Assembly: GCF_000009765.2 (NCBI RefSeq)
Contig: NC_003155.5
Span: 3,720,001-3,784,000, forward strand
Direction of reading: 5' to 3'
Length of the DNA: 64,000 bases
Source: Streptomyces avermitilis MA-4680 = NBRC 14893
Lineage (GTDB): Bacteria > Actinomycetota > Actinomycetes > Streptomycetales > Streptomycetaceae
This document shows positions 47,330 to 54,849 of this stretch, one piece after another (position 1 is the stretch's first letter; each line of letters opens with the position of its first letter). A model generated the notes under the pieces. It made no database searches. It had not been told where the DNA came from and saw only the letters and a list, made by a program, of their open reading frames with translations. The translations under genes and the position numbers were made by a program.

Positions 47330-47390
47330 CGTCTTCCGCCCGCCCTCTTTTTCGCGCGGCTTCCCGCACACCCGTCGTAACCTGGCAATC

Positions 47391-47651
47391 ATGAAACAGT
47401 GCACGCACGCCGACGCGCTGCCGCACCCGGAGCCCGAACCTCTGAGCGAAACCTGCCCGGAGTGCCTGGCCACCGGCACGCACCCGGTGCAACTACGGCT
47501 GTGTCTGGTGTGCGGACACGTGGGCTGCTGCGATTCGTCGCCGCGGCGCCACGCGACGGAGCACCACAAGGAAACCGGGCACCCCGTGATGCGAACCTTC
47601 GAGCCCGGCGAAAGCTGGCGCTGGTGCTTCGTCGATCATGTCCTCGTGTGA
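47391..47651 (+). CDS. UBP-type zinc finger protein
   Basis: 86 aa. Cys/His pattern CTHADALP...CPECLATG...LCLVCGHVGCCDSS...HATEHHKETGHP, as in UBP/ZnF-UBP domains, which in bacteria have no ubiquitin partner. Soluble; function unknown. Divergent from the antiporter gene and possibly co-regulated with it. Confidence 0.87.
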   Translation: MKQCTHADALPHPEPEPLSETCPECLATGTHPVQLRLCLVCGHVGCCDSSPRRHATEHHKETGHPVMRTFEPGESWRWCFVDHVLV

Positions 47652-47686
47652 CTACGGGCCGTACTCGTGTGACCCTGGGTCCGGAC

Positions 47687-47793
47687 GGTTCGACCGTCTG
47701 ACGCCTGGGTACGTCAACCCGGCGCGCGCTCTTCCCAATTGGGCCCGCAGACCCCTAGCCACTGTGCGTATACATAGGTTTACTATGAGTGAC
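47687..47793 (+). promoter_or_regulatory. prsH-sigH control region: sigma-B-like promoter and BldD box candidates
   Basis: GGTTCG (47687-47692), 14 bases, then GGGTAC (47707-47712) resembles promoters read by the SigB/SigH class. TTTACTATGAGTGAC (47779-47793) matches the BldD consensus nTnACnCWGnGTnAn except one base. The whole spacer 47652-47923 has no gene. Confidence 0.45.
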
Positions 47794-47923
47794 AGCAAGG
47801 GGTTGGGGTCCCGGGGACAGAAAACCTGAGAGCGCGGTAGCGTCACCGCTGAACCACCTAGCGCGTTACCCCGGGGGGCGACCCTCGGCCCCCGAAAAAG
47901 CTTGTACCACCTTGGAGGTGAGG

Positions 47924-48337
47924 GTGTCCCAGATCGACGGCGAGCCCGCGACCCAGGACTTCGTGGAAGTCCGGCTGCCGGCCGCGGGTGCCTACCTGTC
48001 GGTGCTGCGTACGGCCACAGCCGGTCTCGCGGCCCGTTTGGACTTCACCCTCGACGAGATCGAGGACCTGCGCATCGCGGTCGACGAGGCCTGCGCGATC
48101 CTGCTCCAGCAGGCCGTGCCGGGCTCGGTGCTCAGCTGCGTCTTCCGGCTTGTCGACGACTCGCTCGAGGTCACGGTCTCCGCTCCGACCACGGACGGTC
48201 ACGCCCCGTCGCGCGACACCTTCGCCTGGACCGTTCTGTCGGCCCTCGCGGGCAAGGTCTCCTCCGCGGTCGCCGACGACAAGACTGTGTCCATCAGCCT
48301 CTACAAACAGCGCGGCGCGGGACCCGGGCCGGCGTGA
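47924..48337 (+). CDS. prsH: anti-sigma factor PrsH/UshX (RsbW-type kinase fold)
   Basis: 137 aa GHKL ATPase-fold anti-sigma factor that sequesters SigH. LDEIEDLRIAVDEACAILLQQ carries the N-box helix; the G-box glycine pattern is weak, as in this family. GGAGG 6 bases before GTG 47924 fixes the start. Its stop overlaps the GTG of sigH. Confidence 0.88.
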   Translation: MSQIDGEPATQDFVEVRLPAAGAYLSVLRTATAGLAARLDFTLDEIEDLRIAVDEACAILLQQAVPGSVLSCVFRLVDDSLEVTVSAPTTDGHAPSRDTFAWTVLSALAGKVSSAVADDKTVSISLYKQRGAGPGPA

Positions 48338-49509
48338 GGAACGGGGACGGGCCGGTGCAGGACGAAGAGCGCGGCACACGGGAACTTCCCACCGAGGACG
48401 GGGGTGCCCCCTGCTCGATCGGAGCCGACAGCCTGGGGGGCGGCGGCCCCAGCGGGCCGCGGCGCACGGCGGACGGCATCGACGGCATCCCCGAGCAGGC
48501 CCGGCCGCACCCCGAGGACCACTCCTCGGCGGCGGCCGAGGGTTCTCAGCAGCAAGAGCCGTTCGGCGAGGGCGGGCGCGCGGCGCGCTCCGTCCCGGTC
48601 GACGGGCGACGGGATCCAGCGGGTGCCCGCGGGGAGGCTCTGCGGACGGAGTCCGGTGGAGCGTCCTCGAAAGGGCGGCGCGTGACGGGCGGGACGATGA
48701 GCGAGCACGAGCGAAACGCTGAGCCGAGTGTGCCGAGCGGCACACAGCACGACCCCCAGGACCGCAGCGGGGCGCGCGCCCTGTTCATCGAGCTGCGCAT
48801 GCTGCCCGACGGCAGCCCGGAGTACGCGGAGCTGCGCAACCGGCTGGTCCGTATGCATCTGCCGCTCGTGGAGCACCTCGCGCGCCGCTTCCGCAACCGC
48901 GGCGAGCCGCTGGACGACCTCACCCAGGTCGCCACCATCGGTCTCATCAAGTCGGTCGACCGCTTCGACCCGGAGCGCGGCGTCGAGTTCTCGACGTACG
49001 CGACCCCGACCGTAGTCGGCGAGATCAAGCGGCACTTCCGCGACAAGGGCTGGGCGGTCCGTGTGCCGCGCCGACTCCAGGAGCTGCGCCTCGCCCTGAC
49101 GACGGCCACGGCGGAGCTGTCCCAGCAGCACGGCCGCTCGCCGACGGTGCACGAGCTGGCCGAGAAGCTGGCCATCTCGGAGGAGGAGGTCCTGGAGGGC
49201 CTGGAGTCCGCGAACGCGTACTCCACGCTGTCCCTGGACGTCCCCGACACGGACGACGAGTCCCCGGCGGTCGCGGACACGCTGGGCGCGGAGGACGAGG
49301 CGCTGGAGGGCGTCGAGTACCGGGAGTCGCTCAAGCCGCTGCTCGAGGACCTCCCGCCGCGGGAGAAGCGGATCCTGCTGCTGCGTTTCTTCGGCAACAT
49401 GACGCAGTCGCAGATCGCGCAGGAGGTCGGCATCTCACAGATGCACGTCTCGCGTCTGCTGGCCCGCACCCTGGCCCAGCTGCGGGAGAAGCTGCTCGTC
49501 GAGGAGTGA
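48334..49509 (+). CDS. sigH: stress-response sigma factor SigH (SigB/F/G family)
   Basis: 391 aa from the coupled GTG at 48334. Residues 1-120 are a disordered Asp/Gly/Glu-rich extension. Sigma domains follow: ALFIELRMLP, region 2 (PLVEHLARRFRNRGEPLDDL and VEFSTYATPTVVGEIKRHF), region 3, and region 4 (MTQSQIAQEVGISQMHVSRLL). In-frame starts at 48682 and 48697 would give short forms without the extension; several SigH products are known in S. coelicolor. It controls osmotic and developmental stress genes. Confidence 0.93.
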   Translation: MRNGDGPVQDEERGTRELPTEDGGAPCSIGADSLGGGGPSGPRRTADGIDGIPEQARPHPEDHSSAAAEGSQQQEPFGEGGRAARSVPVDGRRDPAGARGEALRTESGGASSKGRRVTGGTMSEHERNAEPSVPSGTQHDPQDRSGARALFIELRMLPDGSPEYAELRNRLVRMHLPLVEHLARRFRNRGEPLDDLTQVATIGLIKSVDRFDPERGVEFSTYATPTVVGEIKRHFRDKGWAVRVPRRLQELRLALTTATAELSQQHGRSPTVHELAEKLAISEEEVLEGLESANAYSTLSLDVPDTDDESPAVADTLGAEDEALEGVEYRESLKPLLEDLPPREKRILLLRFFGNMTQSQIAQEVGISQMHVSRLLARTLAQLREKLLVEE

Positions 49510-49562
49510 GCCGGGAAGCGCCCAGCGTCTCCGCCCGCTCCGGCCCCACCCCGCACGCGTCG

Positions 49563-50036
49563 CTACTTCTCGTCCTGCACGTTCCCGGGCCTCCGGATAC
49601 CGAGCGCCCGGGTCGTGGCCGGGTTCACGAGCAGCACCAGAGCCGTGACCGCGACGGCCGCGAGCGCGATTCCCGCGGGGATGGCGATGCTGTCGGCCTG
49701 GAGCAGGCTGTAGGCCACGGGCAGCGCCATGATCTGGGTGATGATCGCCGGGCCCCGGCTCCAGCCGCGCCGCAGCAGCAGCCCGCGCGCCGCCAGCAGG
49801 GGCAGCAGCGCGAGCACGAGCAGCGTGATGCCGCCGGTGACGGCCTGCTGCCGGTCGTCCGGGTCACCCGTGACGCCTCGTACGAGCATCCAGACACCGC
49901 CCGCGGCCAGCGCGAGCCCCTCCAGCGCGGCCAGCGCCGCCGCGGCGGTCAGCCGCCCGGGACGGGGCTCGGCGTCGGAGGTGTCCGGGACGCGGTTCTG
50001 CTCAGCACTCACCCCTGCAGGGTAGCCGTCGGCCAC
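49563..50036 (-). CDS. small four-helix integral membrane protein
   Basis: 157 aa with four predicted transmembrane helices (about 30-50, 65-85, 95-112, 115-137). Cytosolic ends: VPDTSDAEPRPG and GIRRPGNVQDEK. No recognised domain. GTG 50036 has GGGAGG close upstream; GTG 50012 is an alternative. Confidence 0.72.
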   Translation of the reverse strand: MADGYPAGVSAEQNRVPDTSDAEPRPGRLTAAAALAALEGLALAAGGVWMLVRGVTGDPDDRQQAVTGGITLLVLALLPLLAARGLLLRRGWSRGPAIITQIMALPVAYSLLQADSIAIPAGIALAAVAVTALVLLVNPATTRALGIRRPGNVQDEK

Positions 50037-50149
50037 TGGCCTCCCTCCCTCCCGGGCACCTCCACTGTGCCCAAGGCCACGCCTCGAACTCTTACCCGAT
50101 CTCTACCTCGGCCTGGGCCGAGTACCGCCCAGTAGGTACCCTGCATCGC

Positions 50150-51118
50150 ATGCGTGCACTTCTCGTGGTCAATCCGGCGGCAACCACCACAAGCGCACGT
50201 ACCCGTGACGTCTTGATCCACGCTCTGGCGAGCGAGATGAAACTCGAGGCGGTCACCACCGAGTACCGCGGACACGCCCGGGACCTCGGCCGGCAGGCGG
50301 CGGACAGCGAGGACATCGAGCTGGTCGTGGCGCTCGGCGGCGACGGCACGGTCAACGAGGTCGTGAACGGCCTGCTGCACCGCGGCCCCGATCCGGAGCA
50401 CCTCCCCCGCCTCGCCGTGGTCCCCGGCGGCTCCACCAACGTCTTCGCACGCGCCCTCGGCCTGCCCAACGACGCCGTGGAGGCCACCGGCGCCCTGCTC
50501 GACGCGCTGCGCGAGAAGCGTGAGCGCACCGTCGGCCTCGGCCTGGCCGCCGGCACCCCGGGCACGGAGGACGAGGCGGTCCCGTCCCGCTGGTTCACCT
50601 TCAACGCGGGTCTCGGCTTCGACGCGGGTGTGGTCGGCCGGGTCGAACAACACCGCGAGCGCGGCAGGCGCTCCACGCACAGCCTGTATTTGCGCCAGGC
50701 CATACGCCAGTTTTTGGACGAACCTCACCGCAGGCACGGAACGATCACGCTGGAGCGACCCGGCGCGGCCCCGGTCACGGATCTGGTCCTGTCCCTCATC
50801 TGCAACACCTCACCCTGGACGTTTCTCGGCAATCGTCCGGTGTACGCGTCACCTAAGGCCTCGTTCGATACCGGGCTCGACATACTCGGCCTCAGCCGCA
50901 TGTCGACGGCCTCGGTTGCCCGGTATGCGACCCAGTTGCTCACTTCGTCCCCCGAGCGCGGACCCCATGGCAAACACGCCGTATCGCTGCACGACCTGAC
51001 CGACTTCACCTTGCATTCGAAGGCGCCCCTACCCCTCCAGATGGACGGCGACCACCTCGGGCTCCGTACGAGCGTGACGTTCACAGGCGTACGCCGTGCA
51101 CTGCGTGTGATTGTGTGA
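50150..51118 (+). CDS. diacylglycerol/sphingosine kinase-family lipid kinase
   Basis: 322 aa. Phosphate-binding VVALGGDGTVNEVVNG and VVPGGSTNVFARALG, then a C-terminal beta domain with QMDGDHLG. Probably phosphorylates diacylglycerol or a related lipid at the membrane face. Syntenic with SCO5241 upstream of wblE. Confidence 0.88.
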   Translation: MRALLVVNPAATTTSARTRDVLIHALASEMKLEAVTTEYRGHARDLGRQAADSEDIELVVALGGDGTVNEVVNGLLHRGPDPEHLPRLAVVPGGSTNVFARALGLPNDAVEATGALLDALREKRERTVGLGLAAGTPGTEDEAVPSRWFTFNAGLGFDAGVVGRVEQHRERGRRSTHSLYLRQAIRQFLDEPHRRHGTITLERPGAAPVTDLVLSLICNTSPWTFLGNRPVYASPKASFDTGLDILGLSRMSTASVARYATQLLTSSPERGPHGKHAVSLHDLTDFTLHSKAPLPLQMDGDHLGLRTSVTFTGVRRALRVIV

Positions 51119-51378
51119 GCGGAACGAGCCAAACTCCTTTCACTCGAACGTTTAGACCACGGTCCACCCCATGGAAGTACGGCTGTGACCTAGTCGACAC
51201 CGAGGAATCAAAAAAAACTTTCCGGAAGGGGTTGTATCCGCCGCTGAGGTTTGCGAGTCTCTACGTGGCGATCGAGACGGCCCGCAACACCGGCCTCCAC
51301 AGAGAGCCAGAACCCCTCCTCAATCCAAAGGACCACGTCAGTCCGTCTGACGATCGGCCCTTCACTTGTTGAGGGATT

Positions 51379-51394
51379 CGTGAAAGCGTTCACA
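51379..51394. promoter_or_regulatory. Rex operator-like palindrome upstream of wblE
   Basis: CGTGAAAGCGTTCACA matches the Streptomyces Rex operator TGTGAACGCGTTCACA at 14 of 16 bases, with perfect GTGAA/TTCAC arms. It ends 43 bases before the wblE ATG. The rest of the 319-base spacer (51119-51437) holds an A8 tract near 51210 and no convincing gene. Confidence 0.5.
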
Positions 51395-51437
51395 TTCACA
51401 AGCAACCTGAATGTAATACCAAGGAGAGGTAGCAGCC

Positions 51438-51695
51438 ATGGACTGGCGTCACAACGCCGTTTGCCGCGAGGAAGACCCCGAGCTCTTCTTCCCCATCGGC
51501 AACACCGGTCCTGCGCTGCTGCAGATCGAGGAAGCCAAGGCCGTCTGCCGCCGCTGCCCCGTCATGGAGCAGTGCCTGCAGTGGGCGCTCGAGTCCGGCC
51601 AGGACTCGGGTGTCTGGGGTGGCCTCAGCGAGGACGAGCGTCGCGCCATGAAGCGCCGCGCCGCCCGCAACCGGGCCCGTCAGGCCACCGCCTGA
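51438..51695 (+). CDS. wblE: WhiB-family iron-sulfur regulator WblE
   Basis: 85 aa. Four Fe-S cysteines Cys9, Cys37, Cys40 and Cys46 (CRRCPVMEQC), the GVWGGLSEDERR turn and a basic C-terminus for DNA or sigma-factor contact. The 4Fe-4S cluster makes it redox/NO responsive. GGAGAGG precedes the ATG. Orthologue SCO5240. Confidence 0.96.
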   Translation: MDWRHNAVCREEDPELFFPIGNTGPALLQIEEAKAVCRRCPVMEQCLQWALESGQDSGVWGGLSEDERRAMKRRAARNRARQATA

Positions 51696-51804
51696 CGCCC
51701 CACCCCGCAACGAGCCTGAGCTTGGCGGCGCGTACAGCGCGTACGCATCTCCCGCCCCCGAGCCGCAGCGCGCAGTACCCCCGATGCGCATAGCACGAGC
51801 ACGG

Positions 51805-51837
51805 TGAACCCCGGACCATCAACTGGTCCGGGGTTCA
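51805..51837. terminator. terminator between wblE and the convergent sensor kinase
   Basis: Perfect 14-bp stem TGAACCCCGGACCA with loop TCAAC. It can act for wblE and, on the other strand, for the kinase gene. Just beyond it, 51838-51905 is a degenerate repeat of TGTTCTTCGC/CGTTCTTCGC type with no gene. Confidence 0.85.
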
Positions 51838-51943
51838 TTGCTGTTCTTCGCCGTTCTTCGCCGTTCTCGCCGTTCTTCGCTGGTCTTCCCTGTTCTTCGC
51901 TGGTCTTCGCGGGTGCGATCGATCCGCTTTTCCCCGTACGGCC

Positions 51944-53449
51944 CTACTTGTGCGCCCGTACGGGGATGTCGAGGATCACCTGCGTACCGCGCTCCGGGGC
52001 CGGGACCATGTCGAAGGTGCCGCCCAACTCGCCCTCCACCAGGGTCCGTACGATCTGCAGGCCCAGGTTGCCCGAGCGGTGCGGGTCGAAGCCCTCGGGC
52101 AGGCCGACGCCGTCGTCCTGGACGGTGACCAGGAGGCGCGCCTCCTTCGTGGTGCCGCCGCGGACCGCCGAGACCTCGACCGTGCCGCGGTCGCCCTCGC
52201 GGAAGCCGTGCTCCAGCGCGTTCTGGAGGACTTCGGTGAGGACCATCGACAGCGGGGTGGCGACCTCGGCGTCCAGGATTCCGAAGCGGCCGCTGCGCCG
52301 CCCCGTCACCTTGCCCGGCGAGATCTCGGCGACCATGGCGAGCACGCGGTCGGCGATCTCGTCGAACTCCACCCGCTCGTCCAGGTTCTGCGAGAGCGTC
52401 TCGTGCACGATCGCGATCGAACCGACCCGGCGCACGGCCTCCTCCAGGGCTTCGCGGCCGCTGTCGGAGTCGATGCGCCGGGCCTGGAGCCGCAGAAGGG
52501 CCGCGACCGTCTGGAGGTTGTTCTTCACCCGGTGGTGGATCTCCCGGATGGTCGCGTCCTTCGTTATCAACTCCCGCTCGCGGCGCCGCAGTTCCGTGAC
52601 GTCCCGGAGCAGCACGAGCGAACCGATGCGGGTGCCCTTGGGCTTGAGCGGGATCGCGCGCAGCTGGATGACCCCGTCCTCGCCCTCGATCTCGAACTCG
52701 CGGGGCGCCCAGCCGCTCGCGACCTTGGCCAGCGCCTCGTCCACCGGTCCCCGGGACGGGGCGAGCTCGGCGCTGGTCTTGCCCAGGTGGTGGCCGACGA
52801 GGTCGGCGGCGAGGCCGAGGCGGTGGTACGCCGACAGCGCGTTCGGTGAGGCGTACTGGACGATGCCGTCCCCGTCGAGCCGGATCAGTCCGTCGCCGAC
52901 CCGCGGCGAGGCGTCCATGTCGACCTGCTGGTCGGGGAACGGGAAGGAGCCCGCCGCGATCATCTGGGCGAGGTCGGAGGCGCTCTGGAGGTACGTCAGC
53001 TCCAGCCGGCTCGGGGTGCGCACCGTCAGGAGGTTGGTGTTGCGGGCGATCACACCGAGGACGCGCCCTTCCCTGCGGACGGGAATGGACTCGACCCGTA
53101 CGGGGACCTCTTCGCGCCACTCGGGGTCGCCCTCGCGCACGATCCGGCCCTCGTCCAGAGCCGCGTCCAGCAGGGGTCGGCGGCCGCGCGGGACGAGGTG
53201 GCCGACCATGTCGTCCTGGTACGAGGTGGGGCCGGTGTTGGGGCGCATCTGGGCGACGGACACATAGCGGGTGCCGTCGCGTGTGGGGACCCAGAGGACG
53301 AGGTCGGCGAAGGAGAGGTCGGAGAGCAGCTGCCACTCCGAGACCAGCATGTGCAACCACTCGAGGTCGGAGTCGTCGAGGGCCGTGTGCTGGCGTACGA
53401 GTTCGTTCATGGAGGGCACATCTGCGAGCGTACCCGGGGGTTCGGACAT
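51944..53449 (-). CDS. cytosolic sensor histidine kinase with PAS domain (HisKA_2 type)
   Basis: 501 aa, no membrane segments. An N-terminal GAF-like sensor (about 20-210), a PAS domain (about 215-320), the phosphoacceptor REIHHRVKNNLQTVAALLRLQ, then a HATPase ending in GTQVILDIPV. HWE/HisKA_2 kinases often feed partner-switching or PP2C pathways; the SigH system lies close by. Starts at 53449 or at the internal VPSMNELVRQ are possible. Orthologue SCO5239. Confidence 0.9.
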   Translation of the reverse strand: MSEPPGTLADVPSMNELVRQHTALDDSDLEWLHMLVSEWQLLSDLSFADLVLWVPTRDGTRYVSVAQMRPNTGPTSYQDDMVGHLVPRGRRPLLDAALDEGRIVREGDPEWREEVPVRVESIPVRREGRVLGVIARNTNLLTVRTPSRLELTYLQSASDLAQMIAAGSFPFPDQQVDMDASPRVGDGLIRLDGDGIVQYASPNALSAYHRLGLAADLVGHHLGKTSAELAPSRGPVDEALAKVASGWAPREFEIEGEDGVIQLRAIPLKPKGTRIGSLVLLRDVTELRRRERELITKDATIREIHHRVKNNLQTVAALLRLQARRIDSDSGREALEEAVRRVGSIAIVHETLSQNLDERVEFDEIADRVLAMVAEISPGKVTGRRSGRFGILDAEVATPLSMVLTEVLQNALEHGFREGDRGTVEVSAVRGGTTKEARLLVTVQDDGVGLPEGFDPHRSGNLGLQIVRTLVEGELGGTFDMVPAPERGTQVILDIPVRAHK

Positions 53450-53687
53450 GGCCCGAAATCGGCGGGCGGCGCGGGCCCGGAAACACCCGCGGGCCGCGGC
53501 GCCTGAGAGGGACCCTCAACCCTCCCGGCACCGCAGCCCGGAGCAGCAACGGCCGTGGGGTGTGCGGTCCCGGTCGGCCGATGGATGAGGACCCGGAGCA
53601 GTCAGGGCAGAGAGCGCCGGTTCCTCGATCCGCCTTCCTGTGCGGGGAAGACGGAGGTATGTGGCTTTACTTATTTTACTTGCACAT

Positions 53688-53703
53688 TGTGGACTAGACC
53701 ACG
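53688..53703. promoter_or_regulatory. DasR-box (dre) candidate in the sRNA promoter
   Basis: TGTGGACTAGACCACG, close to the consensus ACTGGTCTAGACCAGT. It overlaps a TAGACC -10-like element just upstream of the predicted small RNA. Confidence 0.7.
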
Positions 53704-53707
53704 GTCC

Positions 53708-53872
53708 TGAGTCCATGGTCCTTCGTCCACGCGCCCATGTCCATGCGTTGGTGGATGTTTGTTGTTGTCTCTTTATCCAACATCCGCCTGTCCCACATCG
53801 GCTTGCCCCACAACCGCCGAAGGCTCGGACGCAGCGTAGCCCCCTCGGGGCATGGCCGGGGCCGGTTTTGTT
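53708..53872 (+). ncRNA. probable scr5239-type small RNA
   Basis: The 522-base spacer between the kinase gene and nagB has no gene, but it contains a structured stretch of about 160 nt: GGTGGATGTT (53750-) can pair with AACATCCGCC about 30 bases later, and the stretch ends in a GC stem CCCC-TCG-GGGG / GGCCGGGGCC followed by GGTTTTGTT. Position next to the SCO5239 orthologue, length and an upstream dre agree with the DasR-controlled sRNA scr5239 of S. coelicolor. Ends are approximate and the strand is inferred from the terminator. Confidence 0.5.
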
Positions 53873-53902
53873 CACCGCACCCGGCGGAAACAGCTCTGCT
53901 AG

Positions 53903-53918
53903 ATTGGTCTAAACCACA
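53903..53918. promoter_or_regulatory. DasR box (dre) upstream of nagB
   Basis: ATTGGTCTAAACCACA matches the dre core TGGTCTA-ACCA and ends 54 bases before the nagB start. DasR repression of nagB is established in S. coelicolor. Confidence 0.85.
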
Positions 53919-53971
53919 TATGCTCCTACGGGTCCCAGTTGAGTCCCCCTCTTCAGATCGGCAGGCCCAGC

Positions 53972-54757
53972 GTGGAAGTTGTCATCGTCCCGGACGCCAG
54001 GGCGGGCGGCGAGCTCATCGCCGAGGCCATGGCTCAGCTGCTCGGACGCAAGCCCGAGGCCCTGCTCGGCGTGGCCACCGGCTCGACCCCGCTGCCCATC
54101 TACGAGGCGCTGGCCGCCCAGGTGAAGTCCGGTGCGGTGGACGCCTCGCGGGCGCGGATCGCCCAGCTCGACGAATACGTGGGGCTGCCGGCCGAGCATC
54201 CCGAGTCGTACCGGTCGGTGCTGCGGCGGGAGGTGCTCGAACCACTCGGGCTCGGTATGGACGCGTTCATGGGGCCGGACGGCACGGCCGAGGACGTACA
54301 GGGTGCGTGCGAGGCGTACGACAAGGCGCTCGCCGCGGCCGGCGGGGTCGATCTCCAGCTGCTCGGGATCGGGACCGACGGGCACATCGGGTTCAACGAG
54401 CCGTGCTCCTCGCTCGCCTCGCGCACGCGGATCAAGACGCTGACCGAGCAGACCCGGGTCGACAACGCGAGGTTCTTCGACGGCGACATCGAGCAGGTGC
54501 CGCACCACGTGATCACGCAGGGCATCGGCACGATCCTGGAGGCGCGCCACCTGGTGCTGCTGGCGACGGGCGAGGGCAAGGCGGACGCGGTGGCGGCGAC
54601 CGTGGAGGGACCCGTGGCCGCCGTGTGCCCCGCGTCGGCGCTTCAGCTCCACCCGCACGCGACCGTCGTCGTGGACGACGCGGCCGCCTCCAAGCTGAAG
54701 CTGGCGGACTACTTCCGGCACACCTACGCCGGTAAGCCCGACTGGCAGGGGATCTAG
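53972..54757 (+). CDS. nagB: glucosamine-6-phosphate deaminase NagB
   Basis: 261 aa. Converts GlcN-6-P to fructose-6-P and ammonia, linking amino-sugar use to glycolysis. LGVATGSTPLPIYEAL at the substrate loop; QLDEYVGLPAEHPESYR carries the catalytic Asp-Glu; GIGTDGHIGFNEP holds the active-site His. GTG 53972 gives the normal length. Controlled by DasR through the dre upstream. Confidence 0.95.
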   Translation: MEVVIVPDARAGGELIAEAMAQLLGRKPEALLGVATGSTPLPIYEALAAQVKSGAVDASRARIAQLDEYVGLPAEHPESYRSVLRREVLEPLGLGMDAFMGPDGTAEDVQGACEAYDKALAAAGGVDLQLLGIGTDGHIGFNEPCSSLASRTRIKTLTEQTRVDNARFFDGDIEQVPHHVITQGIGTILEARHLVLLATGEGKADAVAATVEGPVAAVCPASALQLHPHATVVVDDAAASKLKLADYFRHTYAGKPDWQGI

Positions 54758-54767
54758 CCCGGCCGGT

Positions 54768-54820
54768 GGTCGTGCGAAGGCGCCGGGCCCTGGCAGGGGG
54801 ACCGGCGCCTTCGCACGACC
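54768..54820. terminator. bidirectional terminator between nagB and dasD
   Basis: Perfect 19-bp stem GGTCGTGCGAAGGCGCCGG with a 15-base loop between the convergent 3' ends; no bulges. Confidence 0.92.
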
Positions 54821-54849
54821 GGGGAGAGACCGGGGCGAGAAGCGTGGGC

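Noticed and set aside
51115..51372. 85-codon frame before wblE
   Set aside because: It crosses the AT-rich promoter region, has low third-position GC and no family. The space is better explained as the wblE control region.
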